In this document: positions 6,753 to 16,127 of the stretch, piece by piece | How the letters are laid out: every line of letters starts with the position of its first letter | Numbering within the stretch: the first letter of the stretch is position 1 | Source: Rahnella aceris | GTDB lineage: Bacteria; Pseudomonadota; Gammaproteobacteria; Enterobacterales; Enterobacteriaceae | Assembly: GCF_011684115.1 (NCBI RefSeq) | Contig: NZ_JAADJV010000003.1 | Span: forward strand, 372,001-436,000 | Reading direction: 5' to 3' | DNA length: 64,000 nucleotides | Program-made: the position numbers and the translations under genes | Notes under the pieces: generated by a model | What the model was told of the DNA's origin: nothing | Databases searched by the model: none | The model's input: only the letters and a program-made list of their open reading frames with translations

Positions 6753-7375
6753 TTTTAACTCACGGATAAGTGATGATCTTAATCAGATTATTAAGAATTT
6801 TCTTATTCCAATGATAAGTATAGCAGACGTTTAGATTCTTGAATGAGTGCATAACGTAAAGAGCACTGACGGTGAGCAAGCTGGCAAAGCTTTCAACATC
6901 CTACAGTCCCGATAGTGCTCTCTCCGTTGTGGCCAGCATCAGGTGATGGTCGGGTTCCCTACCCGATTGCGGGTTCGACTCCCGCCGCCCATTCAGATCG
7001 ACGTGGAACCTCGATAATTGCTGTGTGTAGCTGTCTTTCGGCGGTGGCATGACTCTTCAACCATCCAACATCAGGGGGAGCGAAGATAATGTTCTGATCA
7101 TGACCACCGCCAATTTTTTCGCAGGCATAGACAAGGGCCGCTGGCACCCACCCAGCACGCCCTGTGCATTACCGGCCGCCCTTGTCTATGTGTGTGAGTA
7201 ATTTCTCGCGGTGTGCGCCGCGGTATCGGCGAATTCAAAGTCTGATAGCGCGGCCTTAAATGCCCTGGTCCACTGGGGCATTTAGTGAATCGTTATTACT
7301 GAAATTTAATTGCCAATGCTGGCAAGGGATTCGCTCACGCCGAAATCTGGAAATCACTTACTTAGGAATGCAGCC
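6753..7375. other. gene-poor prophage interval with RNA-like structures
   Basis: No convincing protein gene. It holds a tRNA-like T arm at 6969-6985, a 13-bp inverted repeat at 7126-7138/7178-7190 with a nested hairpin, and a 9-bp stem (TAAATGCCC) at 7257-7265/7276-7284. A 62-codon reverse frame at 6959-7147 crosses the T-arm and has no ribosome site. The interval may encode non-coding early RNA. Confidence 0.5.
6950..6990 (+). other. tRNA-like remnant (anticodon-like and T arms)
   Basis: TCGGG-TTCCCTA-CCCGA (6950-6966) could form a five-pair stem with a seven-base loop, followed after two bases by GCGGG-TTCGACT-CCCGC (6969-6985), a canonical T arm. No matching 5' acceptor strand or full variable loop is present, so it cannot be an ordinary tRNA. 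Confidence 0.35.
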
Positions 7376-7867
7376 ATGAAACTTATTCAACCGGTCACAC
7401 CAGAACGCAATGCCGATAACTTGGGATATTGGACTCACCCTGATTTCTTCGAACCGGCCAACGGTAACGAATACCCAGCGCCCGGCGAATTTGAAGCGTG
7501 GGCAAAAGCTCAGGGTGTCGAGGTTTATACCCTGTCACTTGATGCCGATCCAGCAGCTGACGATATTCAGGCCGCCTATGAAGTAGGCGAAGCTGATGTT
7601 TCTGCGTGGAACCCTACTCCGCCAATCGGTGAAGGCTGGTTCCTTGCCTCAATTCACGATACCGAGGACGGCCCTTATAGCGTTTGGTTCCGCCGCAATA
7701 CTGAAGAACAAGCCGAAATTGCGCGCCTTAAAACCGACTTTTTGGAAAAGCACCAGGTGGCGATCACCGCCGCTTATGAATATTTCAAAGCCTGCCCTGT
7801 GGGTAATGAACGCACTATCGCACACCAGATTTATCAGGTACTGCGCACGGCTACGAGGGTGGGCTGA
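7376..7867 (+). CDS. phage protein of unknown function
   Basis: 163 residues from ATG at 7376-7378, preceded by TAGGAATGCAGCC; the longer frame from 7310 has no ribosome site. The protein starts MKLIQPVTPERNADNLGYWT, is acidic and probably soluble, and ends in a helical region. Similar proteins occur in lambdoid prophages of enterobacteria, but no function is known to me. It is followed after one base by the DUF4406 gene. Confidence 0.6.
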   Translation: MKLIQPVTPERNADNLGYWTHPDFFEPANGNEYPAPGEFEAWAKAQGVEVYTLSLDADPAADDIQAAYEVGEADVSAWNPTPPIGEGWFLASIHDTEDGPYSVWFRRNTEEQAEIARLKTDFLEKHQVAITAAYEYFKACPVGNERTIAHQIYQVLRTATRVG

Positions 7868-7868
7868 A

Positions 7869-8165
7869 ATGAAAGTTTATATCGCCGGGCCAATGACAGG
7901 CCTGCCACATTTCAACCGCCCTGCTTTCAAACGGGCAGCTATAAACCTGTCATTTGAAAAGCATGTGCCACTGAATCCGGCAATCATGCCTGATGGCCTA
8001 ACAAAAGCTGATTACATGGCTATCGGCCTGACGATGCTGCAACGCGCCGAAGCGATTTACCTGCTTACCGGTTGGCAGTTCAGCGCAGGCGCCAGAGCTG
8101 AACATGCGCTGGCCTTAAAGTTGGGTTTGGAAGTAATCGAACAGAGGGAAAGAAGCCATGGCTGA
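7869..8165 (+). CDS. DUF4406 phage protein
   Basis: 98 residues beginning MKVYIAGPMTGLPHFNRPAF. The YIAGPMTG motif and the later GWQFSAGARAEHALALKLGL segment are typical of DUF4406, a family with a fold like nucleoside 2-deoxyribosyltransferase. The conserved residues suggest nucleotide or nucleoside binding, but no reaction has been established to my knowledge. The stop overlaps the next small gene's start (ATGGCTGA). Confidence 0.8.
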   Translation: MKVYIAGPMTGLPHFNRPAFKRAAINLSFEKHVPLNPAIMPDGLTKADYMAIGLTMLQRAEAIYLLTGWQFSAGARAEHALALKLGLEVIEQRERSHG

Positions 8166-8322
8166 GACAACCCGTTCACATTTCGTCAGGCGGTTTTGCG
8201 TGAAAAGAATGCTGAATCTGTGGTTTGTTCCGGTTGAGTTTGCGCCAGCAGTGCCGCCAGGTATGAAAATGCTCTGGTGGCGAGCTGGAAAATATTACGG
8301 CCGATTTCGGGTCAGTCAGTAA
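8158..8322 (+). CDS. small basic phage protein
   Basis: 54 residues (MAETTRSHFVRRFCVKRMLN start), basic and aromatic-rich. Its ATG overlaps the last codons of the DUF4406 gene, with an AGGGAAAGAAG ribosome site, so coupled translation is likely. No family recognised. Confidence 0.5.
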   Translation: MAETTRSHFVRRFCVKRMLNLWFVPVEFAPAVPPGMKMLWWRAGKYYGRFRVSQ

Positions 8323-8364
8323 ACCGGTGTGCAGCTGGCTATAATTAAACGTGTGGAGTGATAT

Positions 8365-8607
8365 ATGACGAGAACATTAACGCTTGATGAATGGGCTCTC
8401 GAAGAGTTTTCCGCGCCAATACCTAGCAGACCAACGCTGATGAGGTATGCGAAAAATGGAATGATATACCCCCTGCCCTTTAAAGCTGGGCGGTGCTGGC
8501 GTGTTGAAGCATCAGCGCGTTTCATTGGGATAGCTGAGAAGCCTGTGATCAACAAGGATATAGATCCACGTTTAATGAGGATTCTCGAAGATGGCACGTC
8601 CACGTAA
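8365..8607 (+). CDS. xis: excisionase (Xis)
   Basis: 80 residues with a winged-helix excisionase pattern: EWALEEF, then RPTLMRYAKNGMIYPLPFKAGRCWRVEA, the recognition helix and wing of lambda Xis-type proteins. Xis bends attachment-site DNA and steers integrase toward excision. A GTGGAGTGATAT leader precedes the ATG. Its 3' end overlaps the integrase start by 17 bases, as in many lambdoid phages. Confidence 0.85.
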   Translation: MTRTLTLDEWALEEFSAPIPSRPTLMRYAKNGMIYPLPFKAGRCWRVEASARFIGIAEKPVINKDIDPRLMRILEDGTST

Positions 8608-9715
8608 ATATAACGTGAATATTCCCGGGCTGTCGTGTTACATGGACGCCAGAACCAATAAGGTTTACTGGCGTTACAAGCATCCAGCCACAGGTAAGTT
8701 CCACGGTTTGGGGGACAACGAAGAGGAGGCAAAAGCAATCGCAATAGATGCGAATATGCAACTCAATCAGAGGAAAATGGCAAATCTCCTGAGAGTAAGA
8801 AATGAAATTAGCCGTGAAGTGAATAAAGGCATCACTACCAATGCATGGGTTGATAAATACAGAGCGATTCAGCTAGAAAGGGTTAAAGCTGGTGAAATAA
8901 AACCCGATACAGCGAAATTGCGGGAACCTTCTTTACGAGCATTAATTTCTCATTGCGGGATAAAACCATTGTCGGAAGTCGGTGCCAGAGATATTGCTGG
9001 GATCCTCGATATTTACATTGAAAAAGGTCAGGGAAGGATGGCGCAGATGGTGCGTTCGAATCTAAGTGATGTATTCAAAGAAGCTCAGCATGCAGGTGAA
9101 GTTCCGGCTGGTTATAACCCTGCGAAGGCAACAAAACAACCTCGGGCAAAAGTTTCACGACAGAGACTTTCATTTGATGAATGGAAAGCCATTTATTCGG
9201 CTGCATTAACGTTACCGGTGCATATTCCCAGGGCAATGCTATTGGCCTTAATTACAGGCCAACGGATAGGAGATATATCAAAGTTGAAATTTACTGATAT
9301 CTGGGATGACAAACTTCATGTAGTTCAGCAAAAAACCGGGGCTAAAGTAGCTATACCCCTTTCTTTGAAATGTGAGGCGTTGGGACTGTCTCTTCAGGAT
9401 GTGATAGCTGAATGCCGAGATTCTGTTTTGAGTCAGTGGATCTTGCATCATCACCGTTCACGAAGAAACTGTACCCGTGGTGGGCAGATAACTAAAAGCA
9501 CACTCTCAAAAGGATTTGCTGAAGCCCGAGATAAAAGTGGTCTGCTGTGGGAGGGAGAGAATCCTCCAACATTCCATGAACAGAGGTCATTGTCGGAACG
9601 CTTGTTCAGAGAGCAAGGAATAAACACGCAAGTTTTACTTGGACATAAAAATAGTCAAATGACGGAGAAGTATAACGACGACCGGGGGAAAGACTGGAAG
9701 GAAGTTGTTGTTTAA
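8591..9715 (+). CDS. int: lambda-type tyrosine integrase
   Basis: 374 residues. N-terminal arm-binding domain (MARPRKYNVNIPGLSCYMD, lambda Int type), core-binding domain, and C-terminal catalytic domain with Arg225 (ITGQRIGD), Lys248 (QQKTGAKV), His329 and Arg332 (FHEQRSL), His352 (LLGHKN) and nucleophile Tyr361 (TEKYND). All residues needed for recombination are present. It is the last prophage gene, about 75 bases from the porin remnant, so it probably catalysed insertion into that gene. Confidence 0.93.
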   Translation: MARPRKYNVNIPGLSCYMDARTNKVYWRYKHPATGKFHGLGDNEEEAKAIAIDANMQLNQRKMANLLRVRNEISREVNKGITTNAWVDKYRAIQLERVKAGEIKPDTAKLREPSLRALISHCGIKPLSEVGARDIAGILDIYIEKGQGRMAQMVRSNLSDVFKEAQHAGEVPAGYNPAKATKQPRAKVSRQRLSFDEWKAIYSAALTLPVHIPRAMLLALITGQRIGDISKLKFTDIWDDKLHVVQQKTGAKVAIPLSLKCEALGLSLQDVIAECRDSVLSQWILHHHRSRRNCTRGGQITKSTLSKGFAEARDKSGLLWEGENPPTFHEQRSLSERLFREQGINTQVLLGHKNSQMTEKYNDDRGKDWKEVVV

Positions 9716-9726
9716 TTAAGATGCCG

Positions 9727-9758
9727 TTTTGCAGAAGAATTTTGCAGGAGTTTTGCAG
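9727..9758. repeat. TTTTGCAG triplet, candidate integrase arm sites
   Basis: TTTTGCAG occurs three times at 9727, 9740 and 9751, between the int stop and the porin remnant. Closely spaced direct repeats next to the attachment core are typical of arm-type integrase sites. Binding is inferred. Confidence 0.45.
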
Positions 9759-9764
9759 GGATGA

Positions 9765-9806
9765 ACATTTACTCTTAAATAATAGTCAGTTAGCAGTTGA
9801 TACCCA
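9765..9806. other. prophage-host junction (attachment site region) in porin gene
   Basis: Porin homology on the reverse strand runs to about TYDFGMGI and then stops at a TAA at 9790-9792, where a full porin would continue for over 100 residues. The int gene ends at 9715. The crossover core should therefore lie about here; its exact limits need the other prophage end, outside the window. Confidence 0.6.
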
Positions 9807-10479
9807 TACCGAAGTCATAAGTGGTAGAAAGAGCATAGCCATCACCATTCTGATGACGAACGTCGCGGCCATTATTCGTGCCTTCACCTGCTGGTGTATA
9901 GTTAATGTCTTCGCTGTTGTTATCGCCATCATTCGCACCCTGATATTGCAGCGCAAAGTTCCAGCCTTTTACTTCACCAAAGAAGTCTGTATTACGGTAA
10001 GTCGCAACGCCATTAGTACGACCAACCATAAAGTTATCAGAAGAGGTGTAGGTATCGCCGCCGAACACTGGCAGCATATCGGTCCAGGCTTCAATGTCAT
10101 ACACAACGCCGTAGTTACGGCCGTAATCGAATGAACCGAAGTCAGCGAATTTCAGACCTGCAAAGCCCAGACGGGTGGCGTTGCCTGATGTACCTGTATT
10201 TTCAGAATTATTAGCCTGGACGTTGTATTCCCACTGGCCGTAACCGGTCAGTTGATCGGTAATTTGGGTTTCACCTTTAAAGCCTACACGAACATACGTT
10301 ACGTCGCCGTCCTGACCTGCATCATCTGAAAATTGGTGACGTGCATCAACTTTGCCATACAGGTCCAGTTTATTGCCGTCTTTATTATATATTTCTGCGG
10401 AATGAGCTGCGCCTGCAACCAGTAATGCCGGGATAATAAGTGCCAATGCTTTTAATTTCATGATGTATTCCTTTATCAT
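9790..10479 (-). pseudogene. OmpC/OmpF-type porin truncated by prophage insertion
   Basis: 229 codons against roughly 350-380 in intact general porins. It has a signal peptide ending [28 protein letters not shown], then beta-barrel strands and the constriction loop region ([10 protein letters not shown]). It ends [18 protein letters not shown] at the prophage junction, so at least a third of the barrel and the C-terminal Phe are missing; it cannot fold as a normal porin. The start may be the ATG six codons in ([15 protein letters not shown], 10461), which has an AGGAATACATC leader. A divergent micF-like RNA points to the ompC type. Confidence 0.85.
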
Positions 10480-10713
10480 TTAATTGGATACTTGAATTTA
10501 TTATATATATATTTTCAATGAGTTAGACTCGTATTAATATTACCTGCAGAGTTCCGTGGTTCTGTAGATAAATTATCGGTTTTAATTTTATTATTTATTA
10601 CTAATTATTTCTGTCGGTATTATCAATATTTCGAATGAATGTTATAGTTAATTTCATATAAAATATGTATTTATAATTATATATTTTTCTGTGGTACTTT
10701 ATTTCCGGGTTGT

Positions 10714-10834
10714 GGAATCATCACTGCAATCCTATTTACCCTTCCTTGGTTTTACTTATATTCTTTTTAGTCGCCGTTTTACCCCTGTTAACGGCGTTAG
10801 TATGTCGCCCCGCCTGACTGCGGGGCTTTTTTTT
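10714..10834 (+). ncRNA. micF: candidate micF antisense RNA
   Basis: Divergent from the porin, as micF is from ompC. The 5' segment GGAATCATCACTGCAATCC resembles the MicF 5' end (ATCATCA and a following TATTTACC), and GTTTTACCCCTGTTAACGG resembles its internal GTTTACCCC region. It ends in a clear terminator: stem GCCCCG/CGGGGC at 10807-10826 followed by eight T. At about 120 nt it is longer than the E. coli RNA (about 93). Expected target: ompF mRNA. Assignment is by recalled sequence similarity. Confidence 0.5.
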
Positions 10835-10838
10835 GCAT

Positions 10839-10869
10839 AAAAAAACCCATAACCGGCGAAAGTTATGGG
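10839..10869 (-). terminator. intrinsic terminator for the reverse-strand unit
   Basis: Stem CCCATAAC/GTTATGGG (10846-10853 and 10862-10869), followed on the reverse strand by seven T (A-run 10839-10845). It would stop transcription coming leftward from the small genes at 11.1-11.8 kb and insulate micF. Confidence 0.75.
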
Positions 10870-11070
10870 CTCAACAAATGAGAGAGAACTAAAATTTCTA
10901 CGACGAGGTCAGAGAGACTTTCCACAACAACCTGCATAACAGATGTCACGGTTGCGTTATCCGCAGCGGAAACACCGGCTATTCAGGGTACAGCACATAA
11001 TTTCAGGAGAAGGCTTCTCTCATGGCACAGCTCGTTCCAGTAACTGAACCGCAATAAACGGATATAACGA
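10870..11070. other. interval without a supported gene
   Basis: Between the terminator and the small gene at 11071. On the reverse strand there is only a 24-codon frame (10863-10937) with no ribosome site, ending in the terminator stem. It may be the 3' untranslated part of the upstream transcript. Confidence 0.4.
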
Positions 11071-11259
11071 TCAGGAGCGGCGAAACCAGGCCGGATCACT
11101 GTTCCCCACATCAATACCGTAAAGACAGCCTGTGGCGAGAAAGCTTTCCAGCAGACGGGATGTATCCTGCGCCCTCTCCGCTGGTGGATGACTGACCTTG
11201 CGGTGCGTGATACGTTGCCATAGCGAACGGCGCTCAGCAGTGTGTACAGTGATTGACAT
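11071..11259 (-). CDS. small protein of unknown function
   Basis: 62 residues (starts MSITVHTAERRSLWQRITHR). The ATG at 11257-11259 has a strong CCGGAGGCCTGT ribosome site, the main evidence that it is real. The N-terminal half is basic; the C-terminal half contains TSRLLESFLATGCLYGIDVG. No domain recognised. It may be transcribed with the putative regulator upstream and end at the terminator at 10839-10869. Confidence 0.5.
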   Translation of the reverse strand: MSITVHTAERRSLWQRITHRKVSHPPAERAQDTSRLLESFLATGCLYGIDVGNSDPAWFRRS

Positions 11260-11417
11260 ACAGGCCTCCGGTTAATCGCAGCTTCAAAATCAAAGCTTTC
11301 TTTAACGCTGGTTTCAAAATCGTGGCAAACGATGCCTGCCGCGGGAATGAACGTAGTAAACCTTTTATGAACGGCAAACTGAACCAACCATTTTTGCTTT
11401 CTTTATGAAGTTTTGAA

Positions 11418-11831
11418 CTATAACTCCCGCAGCCAAACGCCTTCGCAGAACAGTTTTGCACAGGCCAGACTTTGCTGATGACGTAATGCCGGATCTGCGG
11501 GATCTTGCGCGAATTGTACCAGCATGCCGGTAAAACATTGCGCGAGCATGACGGCAGAAATTTCTTTGCGGAAAAGTTTGCTTTGCTGATTTTGCACGAG
11601 GTTTTCTGCCATCAGGTTGATCAGCAAACGCTGTGTCTCTTGCGCCAGAGGTGGCAGCAAAAACACCTGCTGCGTCAGTTCATTGTTTTCAGCGAAAAAA
11701 TTCAGCAACTTGCGAAAGCAGAGCGCCATCCGGTCCAGTACCTGATTTTCGGCAACGTCAGGCGCAATCTGTAATGAACGCACCAGTGCAGTCAGGCGTT
11801 CACGGAAAAGAACAATATTATTGCCGGTCAT
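11418..11831 (-). CDS. helical protein resembling a TetR C-terminal domain
   Basis: 137 residues, all helical (FRERLTALVRSLQIAPDVAE, then LLINLMAENLVQNQQ, ending CAKLFCEGVWLREL). The pattern resembles the ligand-binding C-terminal domain of TetR/AcrR regulators, but the N-terminal helix-turn-helix is missing: there is no in-frame extension with such a motif. It could be a truncated regulator or an unrelated helical protein. An AAGGATGCAGAA leader precedes the ATG. It is divergent from the acetoin reductase gene. Confidence 0.45.
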   Translation of the reverse strand: MTGNNIVLFRERLTALVRSLQIAPDVAENQVLDRMALCFRKLLNFFAENNELTQQVFLLPPLAQETQRLLINLMAENLVQNQQSKLFRKEISAVMLAQCFTGMLVQFAQDPADPALRHQQSLACAKLFCEGVWLREL

Positions 11832-11904
11832 TTCTGCATCCTTACTCTCTTACACGTATGCCATTCTAAACGACTTGCTGGCAGGAACAGCCATTTGCGT
11901 TTGA

Positions 11905-12840
<936 letters not shown>

Positions 12841-12860
12841 TCCCCTTTCCCGCCCGTCAG

Positions 12861-12885
12861 GCCTCTCATAATGAGGGGCTTTTTT
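12861..12885 (+). terminator. terminator after the acetoin reductase gene
   Basis: GCCTCTCA (12861-12868) pairs with TGAGGGGC (12872-12879, one G-T pair), followed by six T. It ends the budC transcript before the convergent AraC gene. Confidence 0.75.
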
Positions 12886-12904
12886 GTTTCTCTTTTCTAC
12901 CTGA

Positions 12905-13792
12905 TCACTGTGTGGCCAGCGGAATATAGTATTCGCAGGTCACGCCTTTGAGCGCAGATTCACGCGAGTACTTCTCCAGGTCCGGTTGCATAATAAATTC
13001 AAGACCCAGCGTAGGCAAAAACACAGAATACAGATAAAGAATAAAATCGTTCAACCGGCTAAGATCGTACGGATAGTTGATCTTCAGATAACGGCTGGCC
13101 GGAACCAGGATGTTGTGGCTGTCGCTGGTGTGTACCTGATGCGCCACTGTATAATCCATCTGCAACGCATTCGCCACTTCATCATTCGTATCAGGCCGGC
13201 AGTCCGACAATCCCCAGACCGGTGCCCGCAGAGATTCCGGTGTTTCCAGATAACGCAGCAACTCCGCGCGGTGAACGTGATTCTTACTGTTGAATAAGGC
13301 TTCAATGGGGTAAGAATGCGAGATCGTATCCCCTTCAAACGCCATCACCGGTAACTCTACGATTTCATATTCCGGCTGCGGAAACTCATCGACGGTAAGC
13401 GGCGCGGTGATCCCGTTCATGGTCCATGATGCATTGCGGCGATACGTACCGGGAGTTTCGGCGAAATTCTTCTTGAACGATCGGGTGAACGTTTGCTGCG
13501 AATCGTACGAGTAGTACAACGAAATATCGAGGATAGGCATATTGGTCAGACGCAACGCGATAGCGGCCATCGTGAGACGGCGGTCACGAATGTATTTACC
13601 TAGTGCGTAACCCGTTTTACTTTTAAACAAACGCTGAAGATACCATGGTGAATAGCCGGTTTTTTTTGAGGCTTTTTCCATGGTCAGACGATCACTTAAG
13701 TTGACTTCGATCCAGTAGAGTAACTCTTTGATCAAATCGTCATGAAAATCAGGTTTTTGTTCGCTCTGCAAAATGAACTCCCTGTGCTGCAA
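12905..13792 (-). CDS. AraC-family regulator with GyrI-like C-terminal domain (Rob-like)
   Basis: 295 residues. An AraC/XylS DNA-binding domain lies at the N-terminus (about 20-118: MEKASKKTGYSPWYLQRLFKSKTG, then DISLYYSYDSQQTFTRSFKKNF). The rest is a GyrI/effector-binding-like domain. This order matches Rob, the constitutive activator related to MarA and SoxS that controls efflux, porin and stress genes. It is convergent with budC. Whether it is the Rob orthologue or a paralogue cannot be told from one window. Confidence 0.8.
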   Translation of the reverse strand: MQHREFILQSEQKPDFHDDLIKELLYWIEVNLSDRLTMEKASKKTGYSPWYLQRLFKSKTGYALGKYIRDRRLTMAAIALRLTNMPILDISLYYSYDSQQTFTRSFKKNFAETPGTYRRNASWTMNGITAPLTVDEFPQPEYEIVELPVMAFEGDTISHSYPIEALFNSKNHVHRAELLRYLETPESLRAPVWGLSDCRPDTNDEVANALQMDYTVAHQVHTSDSHNILVPASRYLKINYPYDLSRLNDFILYLYSVFLPTLGLEFIMQPDLEKYSRESALKGVTCEYYIPLATQ

Positions 13793-14191
13793 TAAAGTCG
13801 CGTGATTAGGACGCGACAGATTTTGAAATCATATGCACTACAATGGCATCCGCGCTCTGGCTAACGTTTTTTAGACATCAGAGGTTTCCTCACATACCGT
13901 TCGGCAGGCGTAAAGCTCATTTTCGATGGCGCGGTTAAGATTGTATTCTGCACAGTCTGCGCTCAGCCCGAGCGTTTCCAGGCGTGACATGGCATCCATG
14001 CTGCTTTACACAGATAAGCCACAGGAGTAACCGAAGAAAAGTAGATAGCTGAGGATAATGCCAAGACTTGAACGGATGTTCAAGTTATTTGAGAACGCTC
14101 ATTCACCTGTGAATTTATATAGGTAAATGACTTGCAATCTCCTGCAAAAGCATACCCGCCGAGGCAGGCAGAAAAGTGAATATGAGAAATA
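13793..14191. other. intergenic interval, one possible tiny gene
   Basis: Between the AraC gene start and the esterase stop. On the reverse strand 13871-13999 encodes 42 residues (MDAMSRLETLGLSADCAEYN start) that look protein-like but have no clear ribosome site, so it may be a relic. Otherwise I see nothing. Confidence 0.35.
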
Positions 14192-15790
14192 TTATCTGGC
14201 GGAACAGGTAAAACTGGAGGCCATTTTCGTGTCACCCTGTCCGTTGTATCGTGGGAATAACGGATAATCACACAACGGCATTTCGCGCCCGGCAGTTGCT
14301 TTGTTTGTATCAATCATCACTTGCTGACCCGGATCTATCCCATGAACAACCCATTTATCCAGGGTTCCTAATGAATCCCAACTCACCCGATATGTCCCGC
14401 TGCTGTGCGTGAAACCCGGTGCCAGGTAGAAACGGGCAAACTGATGAAGTTCTTGCTCACCAAATTCAGCTTTCAGCTTCTCGTAATACGCTACGGTGTT
14501 TCCCGGCGGAACAGCCATATCCGCCGTGCCATGCATCAGTAAAAGTTTGCCTCCATGCTGCACAAAAGTGTGAATATCGGCACTATCATTATCGATTTGT
14601 GCCGCCAGTTCTTTCAGCCTCGTCTCATGGGCTGCGGGATTAAACTGAAGAGAGTCGTAATTTGCATCTCGCATCACTTCGTAGCGGACAGCTTGATCGC
14701 CCATCATGTAAGGGAATGAAATAATGATATTACTGGCTTCTGGTTTTGGCTTGTTTGCACCGGAACCAAAAACACTGACTAACGCAGAAGCGTCTGCACC
14801 ACGTAAAATTGGCCATGGGGCAAAGTGATCGCCAGTTAGCAGGTTGACACCCAGAGGCACCGGTTTATTAAGCATCTGGACCAGCGCGATTTGCGTATCT
14901 GAAAGGCAGTTGGCGCCTATATCTTTCCCATCCGGGCAGCGCAGATGAGCCAGTTTAAATGTCGAACTGCAGGCATCCGGATTGGCGACTACACCATCAG
15001 CCAGACCATCCAGTTTGTCACAGGCACCGGTAACGGCATTGGCAATCAGTGCGGCTTTGGCCGGCGAAATCCACGCGCCCGGCGTGTTGTAGATTGCCTT
15101 CCCGATACTGATCCCGGCCATGTGCAGTTCAACGACGTTATACACCGGATGAATGGCAATCGCGCCGTCATAGTCAAGCGGGAAGCGCTGGATCGCCGCA
15201 AGCGCTTCGTGGCCGCCTTGCGAATTACCCTGAAAATACATGTGAGCAGGTTTTCGACCATAAGCCTGTTGGATCAAGGCAACGGCCACATCGTGTGTTT
15301 TCTTGATTTGCGCACCGGCAAAGTTATCCCAGGCTTCCCCGTTAAGGGTAAAGGAAGCATCGGATACTCCGCCCTGATGGCCTGAATCACTGCCAAACGT
15401 GGCATAACCTTGCTTTATTGCGCCGGGTGTTGCTGCCGGCGCCAGACGTGCTGTATCAGCGTCTTTAATCGCACCGTCAAAACCACTGCCACCCAGTTGC
15501 AGGGCTTTACCATTCCAGTCAAGCGGCAGGTAAAGCTGAAAATTAATATCGGGCGCGTTGAGATCGACGGGCCTGATCTGCCCTTCAATCTTGCAATGTT
15601 GATTACCCGGATGGCCCGCCATTGCCACTGTGGTGACCCGCGCCCCCCTTGTCGGAAGCCCGATTGCGTCTGCATTGATATGCACATTTTTTAAGGCGAC
15701 GCACTGTGCTTCGGTGAGGCCTTTTTCAGGGGCAGCTAAAACAGTAGCGGTGAACAGCATAAGCAAGCAGAGGCAGAAGGGAGCTTTCAT
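14192..15790 (-). CDS. secreted tannase/feruloyl esterase family protein
   Basis: 532 residues. Signal peptide (MKAPFCLCLLMLFTATVLAA). Tannase/feruloyl esterase fold with candidate triad Ser190 (FQGNSQGGHEA), Asp424 (MHGTADMAVPP) and His462 (GFTHSSGT), and a lid calcium-loop pattern DKLDGLADGVVANPDAC at 258-274. Family enzymes hydrolyse gallate or hydroxycinnamate esters of plant material in the periplasm or outside the cell. The family's usual Cys before the nucleophile and Cys after the His are replaced here by Asn189 and Ser463. Substrate unknown; monocistronic. Confidence 0.85.
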   Translation of the reverse strand: MKAPFCLCLLMLFTATVLAAPEKGLTEAQCVALKNVHINADAIGLPTRGARVTTVAMAGHPGNQHCKIEGQIRPVDLNAPDINFQLYLPLDWNGKALQLGGSGFDGAIKDADTARLAPAATPGAIKQGYATFGSDSGHQGGVSDASFTLNGEAWDNFAGAQIKKTHDVAVALIQQAYGRKPAHMYFQGNSQGGHEALAAIQRFPLDYDGAIAIHPVYNVVELHMAGISIGKAIYNTPGAWISPAKAALIANAVTGACDKLDGLADGVVANPDACSSTFKLAHLRCPDGKDIGANCLSDTQIALVQMLNKPVPLGVNLLTGDHFAPWPILRGADASALVSVFGSGANKPKPEASNIIISFPYMMGDQAVRYEVMRDANYDSLQFNPAAHETRLKELAAQIDNDSADIHTFVQHGGKLLLMHGTADMAVPPGNTVAYYEKLKAEFGEQELHQFARFYLAPGFTHSSGTYRVSWDSLGTLDKWVVHGIDPGQQVMIDTNKATAGREMPLCDYPLFPRYNGQGDTKMASSFTCSAR

Positions 15791-16127
15791 CAGACAACGT
15801 TCATTCCGGCGGCTAAGTAGCGGCAGTTTGTCATTAAATGACCTGTTAAAGAAGTCTTTTGACTATTCAGTGTTTAAAAAAATGGTCACAATATGCATTA
15901 ATTATATATCTGATGAATATTAATCTCTCGCAAAATTATCGACATCATTGAGTTTATAAACATATTAATAATGAATATCTTAAAATAAAGCAAGGCAGGG
16001 TAATATTAAAAATGCGCAGTGATGGGTATTTATTTGCCTGTTATGGATGTTAAGCGTATATTCGCGTTTGCCTGAATTTAAAATGACGGCCTATATACAT
16101 AATCATCTATTTTAAAAAGGAATTTAT
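15791..16127. other. AT-rich divergent promoter interval
   Basis: Lies between the divergent esterase and YhfL-like lipoprotein genes. No reading frame with a ribosome site; AT-rich, as expected for promoters of both genes. No distinct operator identified. Confidence 0.5.

Noticed and set aside
6959..7147. 62-codon reverse frame in the prophage gap
   Set aside because: No ribosome site and overlaps the tRNA-like T arm and hairpin structures.
9721..10134. 137-codon forward frame opposite the porin remnant
   Set aside because: It is the complement of porin codons and runs across the prophage border; not a gene.
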